Source: Herminiimonas sp. (GTDB taxonomy: Bacteria; Pseudomonadota; Gammaproteobacteria; Burkholderiales; Burkholderiaceae). From it: a stretch of DNA of 9,744 nt. Positions 1 through 6,204 of the stretch are shown piece by piece; the stretch's first letter is position 1, and the number at the start of each line of letters is the position of its first letter. The stretch lies in assembly GCA_014377155.1 (NCBI GenBank), contig JACMQD010000354.1, positions 1 through 9,744 on the forward strand. Reading direction: 5' to 3'. A model generated the notes under the pieces. That model saw nothing but the letters and a program-made list of their open reading frames with translations, ran no database searches and was not told the DNA's origin. A program made the translations under genes and the position numbers.

Positions 1-401
1 ATGTCGCCGGTCAGTTCGCGAATGATCAGGATGTCCAGACCCGATACCACCTCGGGCTTGAGCGTGGACGCATTGGCCAGTTCCGGATACAAGATCGCCG
101 GTCGCAGGTTGGCGAACAGGTTCAGGTTCTTGCGCAAGCCGAGAATCGCTTGCTCCGGGCGCAATGCCCGCTCCAGCGTATCGTATTTCCAGTCGCCCAC
201 CGCGCCGAACAGCACCGCATCAGCTTCCTTGGCGAGCTTGAGCGTGCCCTCAGGCAGCGGATGACCATGCGCGACATAGCCTGCGCCACCTACCGGCGCG
301 GTTTCCATTTCGAATGATTCGCCCAGTGTGTTGAGAACCTTGACGGCCTGTTCGATGATTTCAGGGCCGATGCCATCGCCGGGCAAGATTGCAATTTTCA
401 T
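1..401 (-). CDS. leuB: 3-isopropylmalate dehydrogenase, N-terminal part (cut by window edge)
   Basis: Oxidatively decarboxylates 3-isopropylmalate to 4-methyl-2-oxopentanoate with NAD+, the third step of leucine synthesis, in the cytoplasm. The minus-strand reading frame opens at the ATG at 399-401 and gives 133 complete codons before the left edge. The N-terminus [14 protein letters not shown] is the typical start of the isocitrate/isopropylmalate dehydrogenase fold. Residues 69-75 read GDWKYDT, and residues 89-101 carry the LRK...LFANLRP substrate loop characteristic of LeuB rather than isocitrate dehydrogenase. The visible part ends in RELTGD, a conserved strand in the family. It lies 22 bp after the leuD stop, so it is surely co-transcribed with leuD. 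The spacer is A/T-rich and has no clear Shine-Dalgarno sequence. The catalytic Lys/Tyr and metal-binding Asp residues of the C-terminal half are outside the window. Confidence 0.97.
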   Translation of the reverse strand, partial: MKIAILPGDGIGPEIIEQAVKVLNTLGESFEMETAPVGGAGYVAHGHPLPEGTLKLAKEADAVLFGAVGDWKYDTLERALRPEQAILGLRKNLNLFANLRPAILYPELANASTLKPEVVSGLDILIIRELTGD

Positions 402-423
402 TTTTTATGACGTTCTATTTTGA

Positions 424-1071
424 TCAGATGGTGTTCGCAAGCCAAGGCCGGGAGGCAAGATGGCGTTCCTCGAAAGCGCGGATCTTGTCGGCTTGGCGCA
501 GCGTCAGGCCGATGTCGTCGAGACCGTTGAGCAGGCAGTGCTTGCGGAATTCGCCGACTTCGAACGGATAGGTGGTGTCGCCGTTGACGGTGCTGACGAG
601 CTGCTTTTCAAGATCGATGACCAGTCGAAATCCGGGAAAGGCTTTGACTTCGTCGAACAGGCGATCGATTTGCGACTCCGGCAACACCAGCGGCAGCACG
701 CCGTTCTTGAAACAGTTGTTGTAGAAAATATCGGCATAGCTTGGCGCAATCACGGCCCGAAAACCGTATTGTTCCAGGGCCCACGGGGCATGTTCGCGCG
801 ACGAGCCACAACCGAAGTTCTTGCGCGTGAGCAGAATCGATGCGCCTTGATAGCGCGCCTCGTTGAGCACGAAATCGGGATTGAGCGGACGCCGCGAATT
901 GTCTACCCCCGGCTCGCCATGGTCGAGATAGCGCCATTCGTCGAACAGGTTGGGGCCGAAGCCGGTGCGCTGGATCGATTTCAGGAACTGCTTCGGAATG
1001 ATGGCGTCGGTATCGACGTTGGCACGATCGAGCGGTGCCACCAGGCCATTGAGGATATTGAATTTATTCAT
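424..1071 (-). CDS. leuD: 3-isopropylmalate dehydratase small subunit
   Basis: Small subunit of isopropylmalate isomerase. With LeuC it interconverts 2- and 3-isopropylmalate, step two of leucine synthesis. The product is 215 residues, a normal length for the proteobacterial subunit. Visible family motifs are [12 protein letters not shown] (about 20-31), [15 protein letters not shown] (85-99, the swivelling-domain signature), FYNNCFKNG (116-124) and [14 protein letters not shown] (177-190). The start ATG at 1069-1071 begins the usual MNKF peptide and lies 33 bp after the leuC stop. The sequence just upstream of the start (AAAAGCGTC) is A-rich and lacks a good Shine-Dalgarno match, so it probably relies on coupling to leuC translation. 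No extra gene fits in the leuC-leuD gap. Confidence 0.98.
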   Translation of the reverse strand: MNKFNILNGLVAPLDRANVDTDAIIPKQFLKSIQRTGFGPNLFDEWRYLDHGEPGVDNSRRPLNPDFVLNEARYQGASILLTRKNFGCGSSREHAPWALEQYGFRAVIAPSYADIFYNNCFKNGVLPLVLPESQIDRLFDEVKAFPGFRLVIDLEKQLVSTVNGDTTYPFEVGEFRKHCLLNGLDDIGLTLRQADKIRAFEERHLASRPWLANTI

Positions 1072-1080
1072 GACGCTTTT

Positions 1081-1092
1081 ATAGTTGACTAT
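1081..1092. repeat. Short palindrome in the leuC-leuD gap
   Basis: ATAGTTGACTAT is two 5-bp arms (ATAGT/ACTAT) around a 2-base centre, in the 33-bp gap between the leuC stop and the leuD start. It is too weak to act as a terminator. It could be a small operator-like site or chance. Confidence 0.3.
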
Positions 1093-1104
1093 GCGGTTCA
1101 GCGG

Positions 1105-2508
1105 CTACTTCAGTGCGCGAATATCGACGAAATGCCCTGCGATACCTGCGGCGGCGGCCATGGCGGGACTGACCAGATGGGTGCGTCCGCCAGCGCCCTG
1201 GCGCCCTTCGAAATTGCGGTTGGAGGTCGATGCACAACGCTCGCCCGGTTCCAGACGATCGGCATTCATGGCCAGACACATCGAACAGCCCGGCTCGCGC
1301 CACTCGAATCCGGCATCCTTGAAAATACGGTCGAGGCCTTCGCGCTCGGCCTGTTCCTTGACCAGCCCGGAACCCGGCACGACCATCGCCAGTTTGACAT
1401 TGGAGGCACGGAACTTGCCACGCACCACAACCGCCGCCGCACGCAAATCTTCGATGCGCGAGTTGGTGCAGGAACCGATAAACACTTTGTCGATGCGGAT
1501 ATCGGCGATCGCCGTGTTGGGCTTGAGCGCCATGTAGGCCAGCGCCTTTTCCATCGCATCGCGCTTGACCGCATCCTTTTCCTTGTCGGGATCGGGTACA
1601 CGGCCATCGATGGCGACCACCATTTCGGGCGAAGTGCCCCAGGTGACCTGCGGCTTGACTTCGGCAGCGTCGAGGGTCACGACGATATCGAACTTGGCGC
1701 CGGCATCCGAATGCAGCGTGCGCCAATAATCTACCGCGCGGTCCCAGTGCGGCCCGACCGGTGAAAACGGCCGACCCTTGATGTAATTGATCGTGGTGTC
1801 GTCGGCGGCGATCATGCCGGCACGGGCACCGGCTTCGATCGCCATGTTGCAGACCGTCATGCGACCTTCCATCGACAACGAGCGGATCGCTGCGCCGCCG
1901 AACTCGATCGCATAACCGGTGCCGCCTGCAGTACCGATCTTGCCGATCACCGCCAGCACGATATCCTTGGCGGTCACGCCGGGCGGCAATGCGCCGTCGA
2001 CCTGCACCAGCATCGATTTGGATTTCTTGGTCAGCAGGGTTTGTGTCGCCAGCACGTGCTCGACTTCCGAGGTGCCGATGCCTTGTGCCAGACACGCGAA
2101 CGCACCATGCGTGGACGTATGCGAATCGCCGCACACCACGGTCATGCCCGGCAGGGTCGCGCCCTGCTCCGGTCCGATCACGTGGACGATACCCTGGCGG
2201 CGGTCGTTCATGCTGAAATACGTCAGTCCGTACTCTTTGGCATTGGCGTCGAGGGTTTCGACCTGCAGCCGCGATACCGGGTCTGCAATGCCGTTGGCGC
2301 GGTCGGTGGTCGGGACATTATGGTCGGCGACGACCAGATTGGCGGCGGTGCGCCACGGCTGGCGGCCAGCGAGCTTCAGCCCCTCGAATGCTTGCGGGCT
2401 GGTGACTTCGTGGATCAGGTGACGATCGATGTAAAGAATCGTCGTGCCATCGTCTTCGCTGTGCACCACATGCGAATCCCAGAGTTTGTCGTAGAGCGTT
2501 TGAGCCAT
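1105..2508 (-). CDS. leuC: 3-isopropylmalate dehydratase large subunit
   Basis: Large, iron-sulfur-carrying subunit of isopropylmalate isomerase, of the aconitase superfamily. The product is 467 residues, the same size class as E. coli LeuC. It opens with [15 protein letters not shown] and has [20 protein letters not shown] (126-145), IGSCTNSR (344-351) and CSMCLAMN (408-415). Cys347, Cys408 and Cys411 are the expected ligands of a [4Fe-4S] cluster. The ATG at 2506-2508 is the natural start because it gives the conserved N-terminus. A weak AGGC lies a few bases upstream. It is the first gene of the leuC-leuD-leuB run, and no leuA is in the window. Several long antisense frames run through it, but they are shadows of its codon bias. 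Confidence 0.98.
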   Translation of the reverse strand: MAQTLYDKLWDSHVVHSEDDGTTILYIDRHLIHEVTSPQAFEGLKLAGRQPWRTAANLVVADHNVPTTDRANGIADPVSRLQVETLDANAKEYGLTYFSMNDRRQGIVHVIGPEQGATLPGMTVVCGDSHTSTHGAFACLAQGIGTSEVEHVLATQTLLTKKSKSMLVQVDGALPPGVTAKDIVLAVIGKIGTAGGTGYAIEFGGAAIRSLSMEGRMTVCNMAIEAGARAGMIAADDTTINYIKGRPFSPVGPHWDRAVDYWRTLHSDAGAKFDIVVTLDAAEVKPQVTWGTSPEMVVAIDGRVPDPDKEKDAVKRDAMEKALAYMALKPNTAIADIRIDKVFIGSCTNSRIEDLRAAAVVVRGKFRASNVKLAMVVPGSGLVKEQAEREGLDRIFKDAGFEWREPGCSMCLAMNADRLEPGERCASTSNRNFEGRQGAGGRTHLVSPAMAAAAGIAGHFVDIRALK

Positions 2509-2555
2509 GTGCCTAGCGGGCGCGAGAGCGCGCGAATCAGTGAAAACAGTCTTGG

Positions 2556-2561
2556 ATTATG
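2556..2561 (-). promoter_or_regulatory. Candidate -10 element of the leuCDB promoter
   Basis: On the minus strand the hexamer CATAAT (five of six to TATAAT) lies about 48 bases upstream of the leuC start, inside the 120-bp gap after the transporter gene. A convincing -35 at 16-18 bp spacing is not visible; TGGTTT at 18 bp is the nearest candidate. Transcription from here would leave a leader of only about 40 nt, too short for a peptide attenuator with alternative hairpins. Confidence 0.35.
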
Positions 2562-2618
2562 CCATATTTGTGCGGCGCAAAACCATGTAAGGCGTACTAC
2601 CTGTCTATGGCACGGTGC

Positions 2619-2637
2619 TTGCGCCGAATCAGCGCAA
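2619..2637 (-). terminator. Hairpin overlapping the transporter stop codon
   Basis: TTGCGC and GCGCAA form a 6-bp stem around a 7-base loop that contains the end of the transporter stop codon (TGA, complement of 2629-2631). There is no U-tract after it on the minus strand, so it is not a classical intrinsic terminator. It could stabilise the 3' end or attenuate read-through into leuC. Confidence 0.3.
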
Positions 2638-3828
2638 GATACTGTCCGAAGATAGCAGCCTGGATAACGCCTGCCAGCGATAACACAAGACTGCCGCAAC
2701 CAGCCCCGCGGCAGAAAACAGCGCGGCCAGCACGAAGACCGCACCGGCACCCCAGCCATCCCATACCGCACTCATCGCCAGTCCCCCGGCGCTGCCGCCC
2801 AGCCCGTACGAAATACTGACGAACAGTGCTTGTCCGCGCGCCTGCAAGGCGCCGGAAAACCATCGCTGCAGCGTTACCACCGATGCGGAATGATGCGTGC
2901 CGAATGTTGCGGCGTGAAGAATTTGTGCAACCAGCAACAGGGCGAGCGACTCGGCGCCGAAGCCGATCATCAAAAACCGCACGATGGCGATAGCAAAACT
3001 GGCAATCATCAGATTGCGTACGCCGAACCGCTGGAAGAATGGCGCCTGATAGTAGAAAAAGACAATTTCCGCCAACACGCCGAGCGACCACATCAGCCCG
3101 ATCACCGTTTTGCTGTAGCCGATGTCGGCCAGATACAGCGAATAGAACACATAGAGTGACGCATGCGCAGCGATCATCAAAAACGTTGATACGAAAAAAG
3201 CCGCCACTTCACGCCGCTTGAGCAGGGCCATTACCGACGGCACGTCGTGATGCGCATGTGCCTGCGGCGTTTCGCGCATGCGCACGCTGGCCACCAGCAC
3301 CAGCACGAGCAACAGCCACGATATCCATGGCACAAGCCCGACGCCGTACCAGTCCAGCAACTGCCCGCCGAGGGTCACCGAGGCGATGAAACCGACCGAT
3401 CCCCACAGCCGCAGTTTGCCGTAATAGCTAAGGTCGCCGCGCATCTCGGAGAGCATCAGTGCTTCCGACAAGGGTCCTTGGGCGCTGGTAAAGGTATTAA
3501 CGGCGATCATGACGATCAGGAACTGCGCAAAGGTCTGACCGAAGAACATGCCGCAAAAAACCACGGAAGCCGAAAAAGCCGTAATGCGCAGCACCGACAC
3601 CCGGCGTTCCGTATGGTCGGCAACCCAGCCCCACAGGTTGGGGCCGAAGATGCGCATGATCTGCATCAGCGACATCAGCACGCCGATTTGCGCCACTGAC
3701 ATGCCTTTGTCGGCAAAAAACAAACTGGCATAGGGCGAAAACACGCCGACGAAGCCATAGTAGGCGAAAAAGAAAAAGCCGAAATTGAATGACTGTTCGG
3801 GCCAGGGACGGTGCGGCACAGGAGACAT
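2629..3828 (-). CDS. Major facilitator superfamily transporter (MFS_1-like, HcaT-type)
   Basis: Inner-membrane secondary transporter of about 399 residues with roughly twelve hydrophobic segments. The substrate is unknown. The first helix begins near residue 14 and is very aromatic (GFFFFAYYGFVGVF). A loop GWVADHTERR at about 67-76 resembles the MFS motif-A loop between helices 2 and 3. The overall pattern is reminiscent of the HcaT (phenylpropionate)/LacY-like branch, a family-level impression only. The reading frame stays open to an ATG at 3924, but I prefer the ATG at 3826-3828. The extra 32 residues have no hydrophobic or conserved character, and a candidate -10 (3908-3913) lies inside them. 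The Shine-Dalgarno match (AAAGAA) is weak. The gene lies 120 bp upstream of leuC on the same strand and may or may not share transcription with it. Confidence 0.85.
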   Translation of the reverse strand: MSPVPHRPWPEQSFNFGFFFFAYYGFVGVFSPYASLFFADKGMSVAQIGVLMSLMQIMRIFGPNLWGWVADHTERRVSVLRITAFSASVVFCGMFFGQTFAQFLIVMIAVNTFTSAQGPLSEALMLSEMRGDLSYYGKLRLWGSVGFIASVTLGGQLLDWYGVGLVPWISWLLLVLVLVASVRMRETPQAHAHHDVPSVMALLKRREVAAFFVSTFLMIAAHASLYVFYSLYLADIGYSKTVIGLMWSLGVLAEIVFFYYQAPFFQRFGVRNLMIASFAIAIVRFLMIGFGAESLALLLVAQILHAATFGTHHSASVVTLQRWFSGALQARGQALFVSISYGLGGSAGGLAMSAVWDGWGAGAVFVLAALFSAAGLVAAVLCYRWQALSRLLSSDSILR

Positions 3829-3907
3829 GAATTCTTTGGACGGTGAAGCGGGCGCTGTGGAAACCTGCTGGTTGCCGCAGCGCCACCGGGGGTCATTTTG
3901 CGCTGCT

Positions 3908-3913
3908 ATTTTA
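3908..3913 (-). promoter_or_regulatory. Candidate -10 element for the transporter gene
   Basis: On the minus strand TAAAAT (five of six to TATAAT) lies about 80 bp upstream of the ATG at 3826-3828. No strong -35 is seen at 17 bp spacing; a TTGCGT lies at 21 bp. If real, it excludes the longer ATG at 3924 as the start. Confidence 0.3.
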
Positions 3914-4009
3914 ACCGCAGTCATGGCGTCGGCGACGCAATTCGACCGTGTCGATCGCTCATCGTAGCGTCAAGCCGCGCCGCCGGTAGCACCTGCCGAC
4001 ACTTCGAGC

Positions 4010-4029
4010 GCGGCGCTGTCAGGCGCCGC
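4010..4029. repeat. GC-rich inverted repeat upstream of the Kua-family gene
   Basis: GCGGCGC and GCGCCGC form a perfect 7-bp stem around the 6-base loop TGTCAG. No T-run follows on either strand, so it is not an intrinsic terminator. It lies between the two divergent genes and could be a protein-binding site or leader structure. Confidence 0.45.
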
Positions 4030-4053
4030 TGGGCACCGCTACAGTGCGATGCA

Positions 4054-4080
4054 TGCAGGCCTGACAAGAAATGTCCTGCA
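4054..4080. repeat. Bulged inverted repeat upstream of the Kua-family gene
   Basis: TGCAG pairs with CTGCA (4076-4080), and an inner GACA pairs with TGTC around an AGAAA loop. The 4-base bulge GCCT lies on the left side, giving nine pairs in all. The repeat ends 20 bases before the AAGGA sequence, so in RNA it would sit in the leader of the downstream gene. Confidence 0.4.
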
Positions 4081-4097
4081 CATTCGCTCAACCACCA

Positions 4098-4117
4098 GAA
4101 AGGACGAAGAGTCGATG
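4098..4117 (+). promoter_or_regulatory. Shine-Dalgarno-like site and ATG in the wrong frame for the Kua-family gene
   Basis: GAAAGGA (4098-4104) is followed 10 bases later by an ATG at 4115-4117. This is the best ribosome-binding arrangement upstream of the Kua-family gene, but its frame (MPAVSMLLTITAADS...) is offset from the desaturase frame and runs on to 4396 with no family character. It could initiate an upstream overlapping ORF or mark a sequence error or frameshift in the N-terminal region. Confidence 0.4.
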
Positions 4118-4164
4118 CCGGCGGTGAGCATGCTGCTCACGATTACGGCAGCCGATTCAGGATC

Positions 4165-4758
4165 ATGGCCATTTTCGCAAACGTCGCAGGAAGTATCGTG
4201 GGAACCGTCTTGCTCGCCGACTTCGCATCGGGTGCAGTGCACTGGGTCGAGGATGCCTACATCCGCAAGGATACGCCGATGCTCGGCAAGCTCATCGCCA
4301 ACGCCAATATCGAGCATCACGAAAAGCCGCGCGCGTTCGTTGCGCGAAACTGGCTGGCGAGTTCTTGGGACCTCGTGCTGCTGTCGCTGTTATTGATCGG
4401 CGTGGCGTGGGCAAGTGATCACCTGACGTGGCAAGTATGGTTGTTCGCCGCCCTCAGTGCCAATGCCAACCAAATTCACAAGTGGTCGCATCGCGCGCCC
4501 CATGAAAATGGCCGCATCATCAGTTTTTTGCAACGCATCAAACTGTTGCAGACGCAGCGCCACCATGCGCAGCATCACCGGATGGACAAGAACACGCACT
4601 ACTGCTCGATCACCAATATCGTCAATCCGGTACTGGACGAACTCGGATTCTGGAAAGAAATCGAGGGCGCGTTGAAGAAGATGTTCGGCATGACACGCCG
4701 CGAAGATCCGACTGTGCCAAAAGCGGCCGCTGCAACAAGGGGCGTCGACCAGTCGTGA
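4165..4758 (+). CDS. Kua/TMEM189/CarF-family lipid desaturase (membrane di-iron enzyme)
   Basis: A 197-residue histidine-rich membrane protein of the family (lipid desaturase domain, PF10520) that includes plasmanylethanolamine desaturase (animal PEDS1/TMEM189, Myxococcus CarF) and plant FAD4. Family signatures in order are LLADFASGAVHWVED (16-30), NIEHHEKP (48-55), NQIHKWSH (102-109), QRHHAQHH (131-138) and HYCSITNIVNP (145-155). The histidines in these blocks are the expected di-iron ligands. Hydrophobic segments lie near 3-20, 67-83 and 88-101. The tail after about 180 is polar and probably disordered. The ATG at 4165 is the only in-frame ATG close to the first conserved block. Its Shine-Dalgarno (AGGA, 2 bases away) is too close, and the in-frame upstream extension to 3898 is Arg/Cys-rich and non-homologous in appearance. 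Substrate (ether lipid or acyl phosphatidylglycerol) is unknown. It stands alone, without neighbouring lipid genes. Confidence 0.88.
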   Translation: MAIFANVAGSIVGTVLLADFASGAVHWVEDAYIRKDTPMLGKLIANANIEHHEKPRAFVARNWLASSWDLVLLSLLLIGVAWASDHLTWQVWLFAALSANANQIHKWSHRAPHENGRIISFLQRIKLLQTQRHHAQHHRMDKNTHYCSITNIVNPVLDELGFWKEIEGALKKMFGMTRREDPTVPKAAAATRGVDQS

Positions 4759-4768
4759 GGCCGGCAAA

Positions 4769-4790
4769 GGTGGCGCGAACGTGCGCCATC
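4769..4790. terminator. Convergent terminator between the Kua-family gene and aroC
   Basis: The 37-bp gap between two convergent genes holds an 8-bp stem (including one G-U pair on the plus strand) around the loop GAACGT; its core is TGGCGC/GCGCCA. On the plus strand it is followed by TATTTCTATT, which is T-rich and fits intrinsic termination of the Kua-family transcript. In the aroC direction only a short CTTTG follows, so termination there would be weaker. Confidence 0.6.
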
Positions 4791-4795
4791 TATTT

Positions 4796-5905
4796 CTATT
4801 GCGAGATGCCCGCCTGTGCGGCGATCCGGTGCGCGTCGAGCAGCACGTCGCCGCACTGGGCGCGGTGACGCAGCGCATGATCCATCAATACCAGCGCCAG
4901 CATTGCTTCGGCGATCGGCGTGGCACGAATGCCAACGCAGGGATCATGGCGGCCGAAAGTTTCGACCAGCACCGGATTGCCATCCTTATCGATCGACTGG
5001 CGCGGCGTACGGATGCTGGAGGTCGGCTTAATGGCGATCGAGGCAGTAATGGCCTGTCCGGTCGAAATTCCACCGAGTACGCCCCCGGCGTTGTTGCTTG
5101 AGAATCCCTGTGGTGTCAGTTCGTCGCCATGTTCCGTGCCCTTTTGGGCAATCGACCTGAAACCGGCGCCGATCTCGACACCTTTGACCGCATTGATGCC
5201 CATCAGCGCATACGCGATTTCAGCATCGAGCTTGTCGTAGATCGGCTCGCCCAGCCCGACTGGCACGTTTTCGGCGACGACATCGATGCGCGCACCACAA
5301 GAGTCGCCGTCCTTGCGCAAGGTATCCATATACGCCTCCAGCTGCCCGATGAGGGTGGCATTGGCAGCAAAGAACGGATTGTCGCGCACGTGTTCCCATG
5401 ACTCGAACGGAATGACGATATCGCCCAACTGGCTCATGCAGCCCCTGAAGGTTGTACCATATTGCAGATTGAGCCATTTTTTTGCGATGGCGGCTGCCCC
5501 AACCACCGGAGCCGTCAGGCGTGCCGACGAACGTCCGCCGCCGCGCGGATCGCGAATGCCGTATTTGTGCCAATAGGTATAGTCGGCATGACCGGGACGG
5601 AAGGTCTCGGTGATGTTGCCATAATCCTTGCTGCGCTGGTCGTGGTTGCGAATGAGCAGTGAAATCGGCGTACCGGTAGTCTGACCCTGATAGACTCCGG
5701 ACAGGATTTCTACCGTGTCGGGTTCTTGGCGCTGCGTGACGTGACGCGATGTGCCGGGTTTTCGCCGATCCAGTTCCGGCTGGATATCCTGTTCCGACAA
5801 TGCCATGCCGGGCGGGCAGCCGTCGATCACGCAGCCGATGGCCGGGCCGTGGGATTCGCCGAATGTAGTGACCGTGAAGAGAGTGCCGAATGTATTGCCG
5901 GACAT
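4796..5905 (-). CDS. aroC: Chorismate synthase
   Basis: Converts 5-enolpyruvylshikimate-3-phosphate to chorismate by anti-1,4-elimination of phosphate using reduced FMN, the last step of the shikimate pathway, in the cytoplasm. The product is 369 residues, close to the usual 350-370. Visible signatures are [20 protein letters not shown] (1-20, family signature 1, including His19), the [18 protein letters not shown] stretch (46-63), [14 protein letters not shown] (103-116, with the catalytic His106) and [12 protein letters not shown] (118-129). The C-terminal [17 protein letters not shown] contains the third signature. The ATG at 5903-5905 is the only in-frame start giving the conserved N-terminus. 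Its leader is pyrimidine-rich and shows no Shine-Dalgarno sequence. It is a single gene, convergent with the Kua-family gene and divergent from the c-di-GMP regulator. Confidence 0.98.
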   Translation of the reverse strand: MSGNTFGTLFTVTTFGESHGPAIGCVIDGCPPGMALSEQDIQPELDRRKPGTSRHVTQRQEPDTVEILSGVYQGQTTGTPISLLIRNHDQRSKDYGNITETFRPGHADYTYWHKYGIRDPRGGGRSSARLTAPVVGAAAIAKKWLNLQYGTTFRGCMSQLGDIVIPFESWEHVRDNPFFAANATLIGQLEAYMDTLRKDGDSCGARIDVVAENVPVGLGEPIYDKLDAEIAYALMGINAVKGVEIGAGFRSIAQKGTEHGDELTPQGFSSNNAGGVLGGISTGQAITASIAIKPTSSIRTPRQSIDKDGNPVLVETFGRHDPCVGIRATPIAEAMLALVLMDHALRHRAQCGDVLLDAHRIAAQAGISQ

Positions 5906-5934
5906 GATAGGCGAAGGAAAGAAGGAAAAACGCC

Positions 5935-5943
5935 ATTCTACCA
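5935..5943 (-). promoter_or_regulatory. Candidate extended -10 promoter of aroC
   Basis: On the minus strand TGGTAGAAT matches the extended -10 pattern TGnTATAAT with one mismatch in the hexamer. No recognisable -35 is present at 17 bp, as is common for extended -10 promoters. Transcription would start about 20-25 bases before the aroC ATG and leave a very short C/T-rich leader. Confidence 0.45.
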
Positions 5944-6005
5944 GTGTGGCTCACGGGCAGCTCTACGGCGATTCGGCGGAAAATCAATGGCTTTTCAGGG
6001 GCCAT

Positions 6006-6026
6006 ATGTTGACGGCATTACAACAT
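6006..6026. repeat. Interrupted palindrome upstream of the c-di-GMP regulator
   Basis: ATGTTG and CAACAT are separated by 9 bases (centre to centre 15 bp). The left arm overlaps the TTGACG -35 candidate at 6009-6014, as an operator would. No regulator can be named. Confidence 0.35.
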
Positions 6027-6037
6027 GATCTTACATT
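6009..6037 (+). promoter_or_regulatory. Candidate sigma-70 promoter for the c-di-GMP regulator (distal)
   Basis: TTGACG (five of six to TTGACA) is followed after 17 bp by TACATT (four of six to TATAAT). This is the best -35/-10 pair in the gap and would give a leader of about 160 nt. Confidence 0.4.
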
Positions 6038-6055
6038 CGACACCGCCCGATGTAA
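6031..6055. repeat. Interrupted palindrome covering the distal -10
   Basis: TTACAT (6031-6036) and ATGTAA (6050-6055) are inverted arms. Two further base pairs (CG/CG) are possible inside them if one T is bulged. The left arm covers the TACATT -10 candidate. Confidence 0.35.
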
Positions 6056-6159
6056 CTTCAAAACGACAAACCCCTTATTAATATCTGTCAACCGATGCTA
6101 AACCACTCGCAAAAAGTCCAACGTCCGACATCAAACTGTCCATGACCCCGCATTGCCTA

Positions 6160-6165
6160 TATACT
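6160..6165 (+). promoter_or_regulatory. Candidate proximal -10 for the c-di-GMP regulator
   Basis: TATACT (five of six to TATAAT) in an A/T-rich patch 40 bp before the start codon. The -35 region (TGTCCA at 17 bp) is poor, so an activator would be needed if it is used. Confidence 0.35.
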
Positions 6166-6192
6166 ATTTCCACGTAAAAATATTTAGCTGTT

Positions 6193-6196
6193 GGAG
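6193..6196 (+). promoter_or_regulatory. Ribosome-binding site deciding the regulator start
   Basis: GGAG lies 8 bases before the ATG at 6205-6207, a normal spacing, and supports this start for the response regulator. Confidence 0.7.
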
Positions 6197-6204
6197 TTTC
6201 GCTG

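Larger units (their letters stand above)
3829..4164. other. 336-bp divergent intergenic region, transporter / Kua-family gene
   Basis: This gene-free stretch separates two divergently transcribed genes and must hold both promoters. It contains a TAAAAT candidate -10 for the transporter, two hairpin-forming repeats (4010-4029 and 4054-4080) and an AAGGA ribosome-binding-like sequence at 4100-4104. Frames reading through it give Arg/Cys-rich translations with no family character, so I see no further gene. Confidence 0.6.
5906..6204. other. 299-bp divergent regulatory region, aroC / c-di-GMP regulator
   Basis: Gene-free. It holds an extended -10 for aroC, two alternative plus-strand promoter candidates and two interrupted palindromes. 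Short open frames here are not coding by appearance. Confidence 0.6.

Noticed and set aside
460..1764. Long plus-strand open frame (434 codons) opposite leuD and leuC
   Set aside because: It lies wholly antisense to two clear enzymes, crosses their gap, and its translation has no recognisable domain. It is a shadow of codon bias.
1079..2134. 351-codon minus-strand frame inside leuC
   Set aside because: It is in another frame of leuC, with an Arg/Gly/His-rich translation typical of frame-shifted GC-rich coding DNA.
2509..2628. Leucine leader peptide / attenuator upstream of leuC
   Set aside because: No short ORF with clustered leucine codons and no terminator with a T-run were found in the gap.
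3829..3924. 32-residue N-terminal extension of the transporter from an ATG at 3924
   Set aside because: The added residues are polar without conserved character, and a promoter-like TAAAAT lies within them. The ATG at 3828 gives a normal transporter N-terminus.
3898..4164. 89-residue N-terminal extension of the Kua-family protein
   Set aside because: Arg/Cys-rich with no hydrophobic or family features, and it overlaps the transporter promoter region. The family domain starts just after the ATG at 4165.
5220..6005. 261-codon minus-strand frame overlapping aroC and running upstream of it
   Set aside because: It is offset from aroC over most of its length, and the translation is Arg/His-rich with no family motif. 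The conserved chorismate synthase frame is elsewhere.
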